Source: Neospora caninum Liverpool (taxonomy: Eukaryota > Apicomplexa > Conoidasida > Eucoccidiorida > Sarcocystidae). Taken from it: DNA of 64,000 nucleotides. Under the pieces are notes generated by a model. It had not been told where the DNA came from. It was given only the letters and a program-made list of their open reading frames with translations, and ran no database searches. How positions within the stretch are numbered: the first letter of the stretch is position 1; every line of letters begins with the position of its first letter. Below are positions 32,710-44,161 of the stretch, one piece after another. The translations under genes were made by a program, and so were the position numbers. The DNA is taken from assembly GCF_000208865.1 (NCBI RefSeq), contig NC_018398.1:2480001-2544000 (forward strand), in the 5' to 3' direction.

Positions 32710-35700
32710 ATGGGGGAATGCGTTCTTTTGGCAGTTTGCCTTGCTGTGTTCGTTGCTGTGCTGATGAGTTTCGACTACCGCGACGGCATAAAGTTCCCGT
32801 GCATATTCGCGTCGGACCGAGAAAGCAGACGCGAACCGAATTTCGTTTATTCCTCTGAGGCGGAGACTTTCGTAAATAGAAGTACGTAAAACCTTTTGAA
32901 GATTCACGAGGGACGGAGAATACGCAAATTTAGCTGAAGTGACGTTGGAGACTTGCCGTTTCATGTCTATGCTGAACGCGATGGAAGGAAAGTGCTCGCC
33001 TCGAAAATTGCCAGACTATACTGATACTCACGCACAGGCGGCGGACACTCACATGAGTGCCCAACAGGCGTGGCAGAAGTGGCTAACACGTGCAGGCCAT
33101 GAGTCGATTTTCCATCAGGCAATCTCGCGTTCCGTTCTCTTTCTGTTCTGGTGCATATTCCGTTTGCGCTGGAGTCACCTTGATCACGTTACGCAGAAGC
33201 ATTTTTCAGTGTGGCGTCCGTTTCTCTGCTTCCTTCTACCTGGGTGCCGTTGACTTGGTGTACTAGCTTCTCGGGGGTGGCGTAGCACACATTTGGGACA
33301 GCAGACTTGGGCGGAGCGACGCACTGCACTTTCATCCGGAGAGAATCCCTGTCGAGCTGCCTCAGCAGCAGAAGCCCACTTGAGTGAAACGCATATGCGA
33401 TCTGAAGTGCATCTGGAGTTCTGCCTGTCCTCAGGCGGAGCGGTGTGCGTGGAAGACATTGTCACCTTCGTCAACAAGCGACGCATGGGACCAGATGGCG
33501 AAGTGGGGACGAAGGTCAGTTCGTTACGGGGCACATCTCATGGATCCCACAGGCTCCTTGTGCATCCAGAGGCAACAGGGATAGCTAATGGTGCAGACAC
33601 ATTAAGCCACGCGCCGGGAACAGAGTCTCAGTTGCCTGTCGGTTGCGGAGGGTGTGAGCTGCTGCTGACGTGAGACACCCCATAAAATCTTTTGGTGAGG
33701 CTTTTTTGAAGTGTTGCCCTCTTTTGGGGATTTTCTGTTGTCAGGATGATGCAATGACTCTGGAGGAACAGGTGACAATGATCTCTGCAATGCTCCACGC
33801 CAATTTCCATGGCGGCTTTTGGGTGAACACGCCGTGGACCCTCAAATACGACGAAGGTAGGTGTCACCACGGCTTTTGTGTCAGCATGTGCACCGCGTCC
33901 ACAGACTAGGAAGGTCGCGGTTGCGAATCTACGGGTCATCTTCGTTTCCAACTGCAGAGCTGTTTTGCCGAAATCGGATGCACCCTGTTCTCGTAAAAAT
34001 CAGCAAGATGGTTTGTGAGACGCTGGATCTCTCTTCTATGCGAGTCGACAAAGGGTCTCCGCGTTTTCTCTGCTGTGACAGGCGGCGCAACATGGGCGAA
34101 GTTGATCTATGCAGATGGTGACGAATATATACTGATTTCCGGCTCCCGAACGGGCTACAACGGCGTGGTCTACGAATCGCATGTCACCAAAAGCTACTTC
34201 GCTCTTGAGGTATATTTGGGATACCTAACGGACTGCCCCGAATTCGTTAGCACTGCTGGCGCCGCCCTGCACCACCTGGCGTCTCTCTCCGGCCCTAGGC
34301 ACACTTGCACGAATTTTCACTCAACAGTGGGAGACCGCGACCTCCCTGCGCCGACGGGGGAGGGGCGGACTGGAGGCAGGCGACGTTGACGACGGGGATC
34401 TTGATACAGAGGGGCGGAATAGTGACTCTACTAGCGCCGTTGATCAGCGTGCGGTTGTTTTTTCGAGTCGAATGGATGAATTCTGTCGTTGACACGAAAA
34501 CGTGTTGGAACCTTTCTCTCGAGTCGTCACTGTCCGTGATGTAAAGCTGCGCTAAAAGACTGAAGCATCCTGGTGAACCTGGGCCTCGCTGTCGCCGGTG
34601 TCCGCCAGGAGCAACGTTGGCTATGTTCTGTTTTGGATGCCTGCCGGACCCTTGAACGCCTTCCAGGGTGCCTTACGCCTGCAACGCCGTGCGCCTCACC
34701 GCCCTGTCTTGATTGCGCCTCTCCTCAGTCGACGAGGAGTGGAGGCTCGCATAGAGCCTGTCGGCTCTGAGGGGGAATTGTGGAAAAACGGGTTCCGGAT
34801 CAGAAAGGGACAGAAAGTGCTCTACAGCACTGAGGTGAGTTCTGGCGGGCAACTCCCCTGTTGGAGGAGACGACACTGCCCGAGAGAGATTCTTAATCGG
34901 AACCAGGGTGTGTCCTTTTTTCCACGTCGGGACGCCGTTTTTGCCTGTCCAGTGTCGTTCCAAGTACGTGATGCTGTATATGATGATGGCTCTTAGAGGC
35001 AAATCAGATAAGTCAAATGACCTCGGTCTTCCGTCTCTGTTGCTTGGACGACAGAGACGTCGGCAGCTGTAGGGACGAAAAGGCCTCACGTTTTACATCT
35101 GCAGTTGCTCCATGACCCTGTTTTCGGCGGGTTCCATATGCCCGTTCGTGAACTGCGTAGCGGCAGGCTCTAGGGGCCGTAAGGGGGAACTGCGGGACCG
35201 AGCGTCGGCAGCCTGGAGTTATCACGAGGCACAGGAGATAGGCCGGTCGCGACCGCCGTGAGGGTTTCCCTATACCAACTGCCTTTCGTTGGCCCAGTGT
35301 GTGTGCGTGGTGTCATTTCAGTCGCAGACGGAAGGCGCGGTTGTGCTCCAGTATGTCTACGGTTCGATGCCATCTGCCGCTATGTGGTCCTTCATTCTTC
35401 CCCCGTTATTCAAAGCGTGGGACTGGGAGTAAGTTGAGACTTTCCACGGAATTCACACAGGCGCATATACGTGTAGAGAACGCCGTGAAGCAACTGCTGC
35501 ATTCTGCGTGTGGAGATATGCAATTATGGAGGACCGGGAGAAAGAAGCCCCGGCTAAAACCCCTTCAATGCCGGGGTTCCGTAAGTTGGAGGGCGTCTCA
35601 AAGAACCTGTAAGAAAATACATCAGAACAGTATTTTCCCGCGGGAAGTATGCGGAACTTCAGGGCTGTTTTCCTTTCCGGCACAAACTGGTGAAAGCGGT

Positions 35701-36187
35701 TGTTTTGAGGGTGCTTTGATTCCTACGTTTTGGCATGTTCACTCTCGTCTTTTTTTGATGCCCCGGCAAAAACTGTGTGTCCTGCAGAGCCAGTTTTATG
35801 TACTTGCGAGCTCTGGGAGAGTCTTTCTACCGCAACGGCCTTCTACCCGTCATTGCGTTTATGCTAGACAAAGAGGAATCGTGGTCAGCGCGGATGAACC
35901 TGTCCTATCTCTCGGACAGCGAACAGAGCTACGTGTACGACGCTGAACGGGAAGAAGAGGAGACCGGCGAAGACATAGCAATCGCTGGCGGGCAGCAGGC
36001 TGGGAACCCCAAGGAGGCTGCATCTGGGCCGACGAAGTCGAGGGCGCCATCCGGCGACAGAAAGACAGAAAACGGCGATCCATCGCCAACGAGGGAAGAC
36101 CATTCTGGGAAAGAAGACAAGAGCGAGGAGCAGGACGTGGAGGACGAAGAAGATGATGAGCCCTTGACTCGAGACGACGAACTCTAA
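32710..36187 (+). CDS. Putative ERG2/sigma-1-receptor-like ER membrane protein
   Basis: Seven-exon model: 32710-32881, about 33267-33514, 33745-33856, 34082-34209, 34667-34834, 35322-35428 and 35788-36187. Phases agree throughout, giving about 444 residues. Exon 1 is only 57 codons: a membrane anchor at residues 4-21 (CVLLAVCLAVFVAVLM). The middle and C-terminal blocks resemble the C-8 sterol isomerase / sigma-1 family: a GG followed by EYILISGSRTGYNG (compare EY-L-FG-LG--GHSG), then RKGQKV, TEGAVVLQYVYGSMPSAAMW (compare the W/EYGRG-IPS segment) and a final amphipathic helix (ASFMYLRALGESF). The last 95 residues are strongly acidic and end RDDEL, a plausible KDEL-type ER retrieval signal. Exon 2's acceptor and exon 5's start are the weak points. 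The family call is by eye from spacing and is tentative; that this is a real multi-exon gene is much surer. Confidence 0.55.
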
Positions 36188-37897
36188 ACTCGCTGTGAAG
36201 CTGGCTAGCTCGGTGCCTTTTGGACACGTGTTTCCTTTCCTCTGCCTACACAGATAGCTCTCTCATGCATACCGTCCAGTTTTTGTCTGCTCGTGACCAA
36301 CGAGTTGTTTGCTTCTCAACTGCGGTACACACGGGAGGAAGCGTGCGCAGGATGTGCAACTGGACGTCTGTGTTTCCCCAGTTCCACGGATTCACGGTTT
36401 GAAGGGACTGTTGGCTTTTCCTGCGTTTTGCCTGTTTTGCTGATGGGGACGCTTCGTTGAATAGTCATACGAACTAAAGGAAATTCGAGGATGGACGGCA
36501 ACGTGGATGTTGGGCAATTGTGAAGGTGACGCTGTCGTCCTCTGAATAGATTTTGTCCTTAGGAAAACCCGTTTCTAAGCAGGCCTCAACTCGTCTGCCT
36601 TTGAAACGCTGGCTTCCATTTCGTCACGGTAAAAGGCTATGAGGACTATTCAATGAGACTGCCAGAATTTGCACCTTAGATTCATTATGTCGCATAGACA
36701 CCGGAAATTTCCAGAGACCACACGTTGCCGCTTGCTGTGCAGCCCGCTGGAGGCCTACGCAGGCTTTAGAATAGGGTACACCGTCTTCAACGTCCGATAA
36801 CTCCACCTTCTGGTTTCCTCACTTTCGTGTCCGTTTGCTGCTCAGCGACTGACGACATTAGACCCGACGAGTTTGCGTTTGTAATTGGTATATACCATTG
36901 GGACGGGACAATCGTGTGCATCCTTTGACAAGGACAGCTTCCGTCTTAGGACAAAAAAGAAGATATATCATTGAGTCGCGTTTCCTAGGTCCTCTTTTTC
37001 ATGGAGACTAACGCATGTCTACCGGGAATACGGATTTTTCTGCTCGAGAAAAAACAATCCGAGGAAGGTGTTTTCAGACTGGTGACCGAGGGAATGCAAA
37101 GAACGTTGGTAGGCTGCAGTGTCTCAGAATCTGTGCCGGCTGAGGTAATAGCTTTTTTTTCGGCTTACGTGGCTTTTGAATTTTTGGTGTGTGACACGGT
37201 TGAAGAAAATAGAGGTAAAAGGTGTTAACTGGAACAGCTCCTTTTGCTAGCAAGTGATCTTCGGTGCAAATGCTGAGCGCATCACTTCGCCGGAGGCGCA
37301 TGGGAAACGCCTGAGACGCTTGTGAACAAAACACATCTGGATGAAACAGTGCTGTTAACTCTGTCTCATTGCATCGTGATAGGATAGTGGCCATTCTAAA
37401 GCGCTCGTGTCATGCATTTTTAAAAGACAAAACAAACTCAAGTGCCATAACAAGATTTGCGGTCAGGTTGCTTCACGCGTCACCGCCGCTCTCGTCGCGA
37501 TAACTGCTCGATCGGCTGTCGCTGAACCCGAGCGCTCCTCCTTCTACGCCGCTCGAAAGCACGAGCGAGGATGTCACAGCAGAAATTATACGCCCCTTTT
37601 CTCTGTTAGTTAAGGCCTCGCACAGCAAATAGTGTCAGAGCCTTTTCTGTTTCTCGTGAATATTTCGTATGAGACTTTTTCCTCGCCTAAACGCCTCTTG
37701 TTCCCAGGCCTGGAAAATCTTGGCCTTCGAGGCTCTCTTCCCTCTGAGGCGGGTGTCTCGTCCATTGCGAACGCCGATGCACCGAATTCCGTCCCGAAAA
37801 ACTTGTTCCCTTACCAGGCTTTCCCCTTGGGGATTTGTGCACGCGTTTGATGGGAGTATAGTGCGGATTCTGTCTCTTTTGAGGTCTGCGGTGATAC
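36188..37897. other. Spacer downstream of the ERG2-like gene
   Basis: 3' UTR and intergenic DNA, AT-rich up to about 37450 with only short open frames. From about 37630 the sequence becomes GC-richer with coding-like plus-strand frames and could include the first exon of the gene proposed to the right, but I cannot place a start. Confidence 0.45.
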
Positions 37898-40656
37898 ATG
37901 GCAGGCACAGCAGGCAGCCGGAGATTTCGGGTTCCCGCGAACCCGGGGCTTTCCTACCCTTCGTGGCTAGTCCCTCCCTACGCAGTCGACGACTGTTACT
38001 TTCCCGCCCCACGGAGAAATCCCGTCTGTTCTGACGCTCCTTGTTTTCACAAGGAACCTCATTCACCATGCACGCATCGCGCTCATGTAGAGTCGCCAGA
38101 CTCTCCGCTCAACTGCCGACAGGTTTCGCCAACAGGGTACACCGAATTGTGTGGACAAACTTTTCCGTCCACATGGGACCATCACCCTGCAAGTCCTTGT
38201 CAGCATGTGGAGCCTTCTTCTTTAGATGGGAGACTAGCACCTCACGCGAGTATCGAAGGGCGTGCATGGCCTGTGCGTGAGGACCATGGAACCGGACTCC
38301 CACCGCGGTCTCTGTTGTCCAGAACAACCCAGTTTCGCCGCGTACCGGGCAACGGCAGTTCTCTCCAGCGATCTACTATATCAAGGGAGAAAGACTGTGG
38401 CCTTCTATTGGATTTGAAGGCTGAATCCAGGCGCAACCACCCTCCCGAGAGCGTCTATACGACGGACTACGTAGACCACTTCGCCCTCACCATTCACCCA
38501 GACGACACGCCGCTCGAAGGTGTGGACTTTCTTCGGTGTCTTTTGATTCTTTCGCATCGTTCTTCTCACGGCTGTTTCCACTCACAGCTTTTCCCTCTTG
38601 ATGCTCTTACAGCAGAAAAGGTGGATCCGTTTCAACCTTGCAGCGCAGTAGAGTTCACCGGACAAGAGACGCGGGCGGGTGCCGTCAATGTAGGTTCAGT
38701 AGACCCTTCAAGCAGAGTCGTGCAGAAAACTGGTAGATCATCGATATGAAGCGATACAAAGCCCAGCGAGACAGCGGCTTCTCAGCACAGTCCAGCGAGA
38801 CAGCGGCTTCTCAGCACAGTCCAGCGAGACAGCGGCTTCTCAGCACAGTCCAGCGAGACAGCGGCTTCTCAGCACTTCCCAAGCCACTCTTCGGGACAGA
38901 CACGAGCCGATTTACGCGGAACATGCCGGGGCCCTGGCATGCTCATGTGGCGGGAGCAGCATCAGGCCTTTATTCTCTGAAAGTGCACGAATGAATCTAG
39001 GTCCTCACCGTTTCCTAATTTGTGCATACTTGTATGCTGTGAGTCCCTGGACACAACTAGTCCGTCACACATCTGCAGAAGTTCCGGGTAACTTTCTGTC
39101 CCTTGTGTTATTTACCCGTGCCACAGCTAGGGTGGTAGTTGCTCCATTACGATTATATATGCTCGTTATATAGGCAGGCACTGTGCAATGGAGCATGCGA
39201 ATATATTCTTCGGTTCCTTTCTTTGTCGCTGGCGTGTGTACCTCCAGAACCGCAAGCATCGACTGCTCCAACCTGGAATCCTTCGCAAGTGACATCGTTG
39301 CGGGAGATGAACGGTGGCATCCAGCATAGCTGCGATCTGCCGTACAACCCCACGTGCTCAATCGCACAGACAGAGCGGTCCCTGCCACACTTTGAACCAT
39401 CGGGGATTGCTCCCTGCAGCGCTTCCCGGGGTACAGCCCAAAATTTAACGAGTACCTGTGCTGTTTGTGCTCCGCATGCAAGCGAAACGGTTGGCTGTCC
39501 TTGCCCGAGCTGTTGGAGGTACGGAAGGCACCAACTTCACCTCTGCTCCCTCTGCCCAGAACACTGCTCTCACGCTTGCGTTATGGCTCCCCGAGGAGCC
39601 CCGCCGGGTGGGATAGTATCGCATTCTCACTGTGGATCAAGAGCAGCCACTCCCATGCAGGGAATCCCCAAAACACATTGCTGGGCAACTGAAATCCCTG
39701 CTGGCGAAGGAACCCCCAGTGGACAGCTTCGGCGACGCTCAACGGGCACAGGCGATCAGGAGTGGCAGAACTGCAAGGCAGGCAGGAATGGAGTACAAAA
39801 CGGGACCACACCGCTGACAACCCCTGCATTGGGACTTGCGAGTTTCAATCCTAGAGATTACAAGTGAGGAAAACGGTTTCTGTTTGACAGTCTGTAGACG
39901 AAGCGAGGGCTTTCTTCTGTGTTATCCATTGCTCCAGAAATGACAGACACGTTATATAGATGGTTAGCTGTTTCCTCAAGTCCTGTTAGGGAGACCTCCG
40001 GCAGCATGGGAGGATCGAGTGGAGCGTTCGGCGGGTGATTAGGAAAGCGAGAATCGAACGAAACGCTTTAGGAATCTTGTCTTCCGGCATACACGAATGC
40101 AGTTATTCCTTTTTGGATAATACCCGTAACCATGCTGTCTGTTACAGGTTCTGCAGCTAGGAACTCGTGTTTGCTTCAAACAGACAAATACTACGCAGTA
40201 ACGCGTTGATGCCTTCCGTATGCCCACAGGTATCTCCCCCTCTGGGAGCTGCAGCTTGTACCACCCGCCGGAATTCCGACGAGTAAATTTCAACCGGTCA
40301 CACGGTCTTGAGATGCCACGCGGCAGATTTTGAATGAACCTACCTGTTTCTCAGTAAAAGCTAACCCTTCAGGTGCTTGGAAACTCCCCAACCGAATTCG
40401 CGAACAAAAATATCGAGCACAAGACCCCAAGCGATTTTCTTTCGCGCAACCCTCAGCGGCTGAGTTCATCAAATCCTGCCTGTTAGAGGCTAACTTCGCA
40501 GATCCTGCGTGTGGCAAGATACGTTGTCTGGAAGGAGGCCTCTCGCTCCCCCGCGGCAAAGCAAGGACGACATGCAGATCATGTAAACACTCGGTTGGAG
40601 CAGAGCAACAACGGCAACAAAACTTTATGAGAGTTGCCTCTAGGTTGCATGGGTAA
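37898..40656 (+). CDS. Possible multi-exon gene of unknown function (approximate limits)
   Basis: Three plus-strand segments look coding: 37898-38749 (283 codons), 39139-39867 (243 codons) and about 40362-40656, the last preceded by a good acceptor (ctgtttctcag) and ending in TAA. Inside the first, a strong pyrimidine tract and cag near 38588 suggests a further intron. No domain is recognisable. Short Tyr/Pro motifs (TGYTELCGQTFP, VYTTDYVDHF, FNPRDYK) faintly recall axonemal or subpellicular microtubule-associated repeats, but that is weak. A 29-bp minisatellite lies between the segments and is not a multiple of three, so it should be intronic. I cannot chain the segments in phase with certainty. 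Treat this as a candidate locus and not a finished model. Confidence 0.3.
38763..38875. repeat. 29-bp minisatellite, 3.9 copies
   Basis: Head-to-tail units start at 38763, 38792, 38821 and 38850; the last is truncated after 26 bases. The copies are essentially identical, implying recent expansion. The unit begins CCAGCGAGACAGCGGCTTCT and ends CAGCACAGT. Confidence 0.95.
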
Positions 40657-43600
40657 ACTTTCTACAGCTAAGTGACGGAGGGAAGCGGCCACACAGATTT
40701 GTTGCAGTCGGCGCTTAGGCTTCCCGGGTGACTGAAGTTTTTCTATTCTTTTCCTTTACAGGGTGGGATTTTCATGCAGGGATATTTGAAGGCCCTCGTA
40801 TAGACAGAGGGCTCCCTCAAAGTTACGCAGTCGGCGTTTTTTTGTGGGGTTTTTCCGGGTGTAACCCGTTCACCCAGAATACAATTGCAGGTAGAGTTCA
40901 CAGAGGCACGAGAACCCAGTTCTGCACTGCTTCCACAAGCGACTTTTTTGATTTATTACCAACTCTACCATATCTTGTGTGGTACTCCCTTCTCTCTAAC
41001 GTGAGTTTCGTATTGTGGGCTTGTCCATTGGGTGGCCAGAGTTCTTGGCCGCGCAGCGGAATGCTGTGGCGCGAGCTATTTCATTTGGGCTTCATGCCAA
41101 GATAGCTTTGGTGTCTTGATGGACTTTCGCGTGGCGCTTCTTAAGTCCCCTCTGGACCTTCAATGTGCTGGATCTGCCCGAAACACCAAACACGGCCATC
41201 GAACGGCCTGATAGGTAGTCGACGTCTAACCCAGAAAAAACAGGTTGCCTGCAGAACGCCAGCACAGGACAGTGATCCACCGTTCCTCGAATGACAGACT
41301 CAGTACAGAGTTCCCTCTTACCACGTGCCGACCCACTCAGCTCAAGAATGCCGCGGTCATCCGCCTCTCGATTGCACCCGGAAATAAAGAGACTCGTACA
41401 CATTTCCATCTGTTTTTTTGCCCTCCAATGTCTCCGTTCGTTACTTGACTGTGCTCCTGGTCCTTCAAGAACATGGAGTATTCGATTTTCTTCGACGCAT
41501 TTCTTTCGTGTTGAAGTACGGAAATAGCGACATATTTCTTTCGGTGCGACCTCAGTGCAAAGGATTTTCGCCAACAAGGGGGGAGGGTACGTGAACCTGT
41601 AAGGAACCTTTTACGTATGTGCGGACAACAAACCAAGCAAAATCAACTGGATGCAGCAGACTTTCGTTCGCTCGGAAGGCACTACACCCGATTATCCACG
41701 ACGAAACCAAGCAGCTGGTGTCAACTACTCCGCAGGGGAACGTTTCCCGTGAGGTGTGGTTCCGAAGCACGAAAGGGAAAGTAGCCGTCCCTTTTCGTCA
41801 ACTCACGTGAGTCGGGCAGCAGGCTACTTCACTGTCCACCTCCGCTCTCGAAACCCTGTTGACTCCTGGCGGATGCGGCCGATGTGTCCGTAGCTAAGTG
41901 CCATCCAGAGTTGATTCCTCGATCCTCTGGTCTTCTCCCCTAACAACCTCGTCAGCATCTGTAAAAGACTCAAGAAGAATCGTACCCGCGGAAATTCGGG
42001 GGGGTTCAAGGGAAAGAAGGATAACAGCCGCCCCTCGAGCACGTCCAGAGGAAAAACATGGCACGCGGTTCCTAACTTGCCTACAACGACCGGCACTGGC
42101 TGATATCCTGGGGAGAGAGAGAGAAACCCTTTGAGTCTCGTCCTCCTTTATTGCCGTTGCAACTCTTCACTTTCCTCCTGCTGGGCCCAACAAAGAACGC
42201 GCAGTTCGCGCACATTCGCGCCCTTTTGTTCCATCAAAGAAATCCGTTTGTCCACGCGCGTGCGCCGCAGCTGTCTCCGAGAGCTTGAGGTACCCTGCGC
42301 TATCTAGACACGGACGGGCACCGGTGGTCACTGCTGCGCTTTCCCGTGAACTCGACCGTTGCATGCTGCTTTTCGGTGGCAAAAGATTCTGCCTCGCCTT
42401 TTTTCTCGTCAACTTCGGGTTCCTTTTTCCACAAAAACAGCCGGGGAGAAAAGCGTCAGCCGTCACGTCGCCTCTCGCCGCCCATGGCACTGTGCGGGCC
42501 GGGTTTGCGCATTTGCTTCGTTTTTTCAATCTGCTCCTAGACCATTTGTTCCTTCAGGCCGTTAAAACTGAGGCGCGCCTTCGTCAGATCCCTTTTCCGC
42601 CTCGTGAACAGTGGGTGGCCTTTGTAGCGTGTGTTTTTTCCGTCTCATTTTCGGCCCCAACCTTCCTGGGTTCTGCCTTGCGCTTCAGCGCATAGCGAAT
42701 GGCGGCGTTTTAACCCGTCTGGCCTCTCATTCGCCCGCACTGCAGCGTTTGTGCATCTGCAAACAAACGCGCATCGATTTATTTTGGTACACGGTGTGTG
42801 TGCATGCCGTACGCACGATGTACCTGCGGAAATATGTAGACGCACGGCAAATACACTCGTGTGTACGCAGCTGGAGTCGAAGAAACCCGTTCGTGGTCTA
42901 CCTGGTTGTGGGAACCACACCGCCATCCCCAACATTTCTCTTCACTGCTTTTTGTTTATTTCCTTTTCTCACGCATTTCCTGTAAGACTTGCATCCTTCT
43001 ACAGTGTGCGGTTCATCCAGGCAGAAGAGCGTCCGTGTGGACGGGGGCCGAGACGACTCTCCCGACACCCTTCAGGCGCAGGGCCGGCATGTTTTTGCCG
43101 CTTCTTTTTTTCCACTTCGCCTTTTCTTTTTTCCAGGTCCACGCGATTGTTTGGATATAAAGAGAGGAGACTCTCCACTTCTTCTCGTCGGCTACAACGG
43201 GCAGCCTTCGGCACTCGGCCACCGTTTGCGAGGCAGGAAACGGCGTAGTCTCTTGGCCCCGCTCTGCATTCGTTTCGGAGGCGAAGAGATGGAGTTCTGT
43301 GCGGTGTCGCGTGCGACTCTTTCCCAAAAGGTGTGGCAAACCAATGCCGTTTTTCTGTGATTCTTTCCTCGGCCGTCGTCTCACAAACTGCGCATCCCGG
43401 TGGCGGTCAAAGCACGTGAACAACGAAGCCCGTTTCTGCTGCTTGATCGTGTTGAGGGTGCCCTCTTTCCAGAAGAGTGGATTTCGCGTCTTTCCCCCAT
43501 CGGTTCGTCTCTTTTGCCTCTCCTTTCCTTCCCGCACGTGTTTCCAGTTGCTCGATTCCCGACTGAGGCGGCGGTTCTCTCCCCGCCCATCGGGCCTTTT

Positions 43601-44161
43601 TTCTGTCTCCTATCCGTTTGTCCATATGGTTTTTCCGGGGGAAGTTATGTTAACTAGATAGGTGAACGCCTCTTCCTTAGTGCCTGCATCCGTTTTCCTC
43701 GCTCTTCCCTGTCGACTGGTCGGTTTTTCCTTCGAGACACTTTCCAAGCTCCTTCGTCGGCGCGGCGGCTAGCTCTGCACACGCGAAGCTGCCGACGGCC
43801 GGGAAACGATGAATACACGTCCTTCCTTTTCCTCCCGTCTCTGCCGAGCGAGAAGAAGGTTTGTGCGGGGGCAGAGAAGCGTGCGTGAGCATGCACCAGG
43901 TTCGCGCCTCTCTGGGCTGTCGTTGGTAGGACTTTCTCGTGGTGTGTTTGCCGCGAGTGCGTTTTCCCCCGTAGCGGATTCCCGGGGGAGTCTCTGGTTT
44001 TCTCGAGCTCGCGGGGGGCGGTTTCTCCGGAGAGCCGTGCGCGTTCCGGGTCTGCCCCCTCCGCTCGCACGAGGTGTCTAGACATCGCGCGCGGGTCGCG
44101 CCTCAGCCTGCGGCGTTTTTTTCGAGGACGTTTCCCGCCGACCTCCCTCGCACTTCTCGCC
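40657..44161. other. Spacer and leader upstream of the ABC1 kinase fusion
   Basis: About 3.5 kb. From 42100 to 44160 the plus strand is pyrimidine-rich with many T/C runs, typical of a coccidian promoter and 5' UTR. A plus frame at 43809-44081 starts with an Arg/Ser-rich peptide that could look like a targeting presequence, but it stops before 44162 and no splice pair clearly joins it. I see no other gene. Confidence 0.5.

Noticed and set aside
38763..38875. Regular direct repeats resembling a CRISPR array
   Set aside because: Units abut with no spacers, in a eukaryotic nuclear context; it is a minisatellite.
43809..44081. Arg/Ser-rich 90-codon frame just upstream of the ABC1 fusion, possible targeting presequence exon
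   Set aside because: Stops in frame before 44162, and plant homologs begin at the same place as the 44162 Met; no phase-consistent splice pair found.
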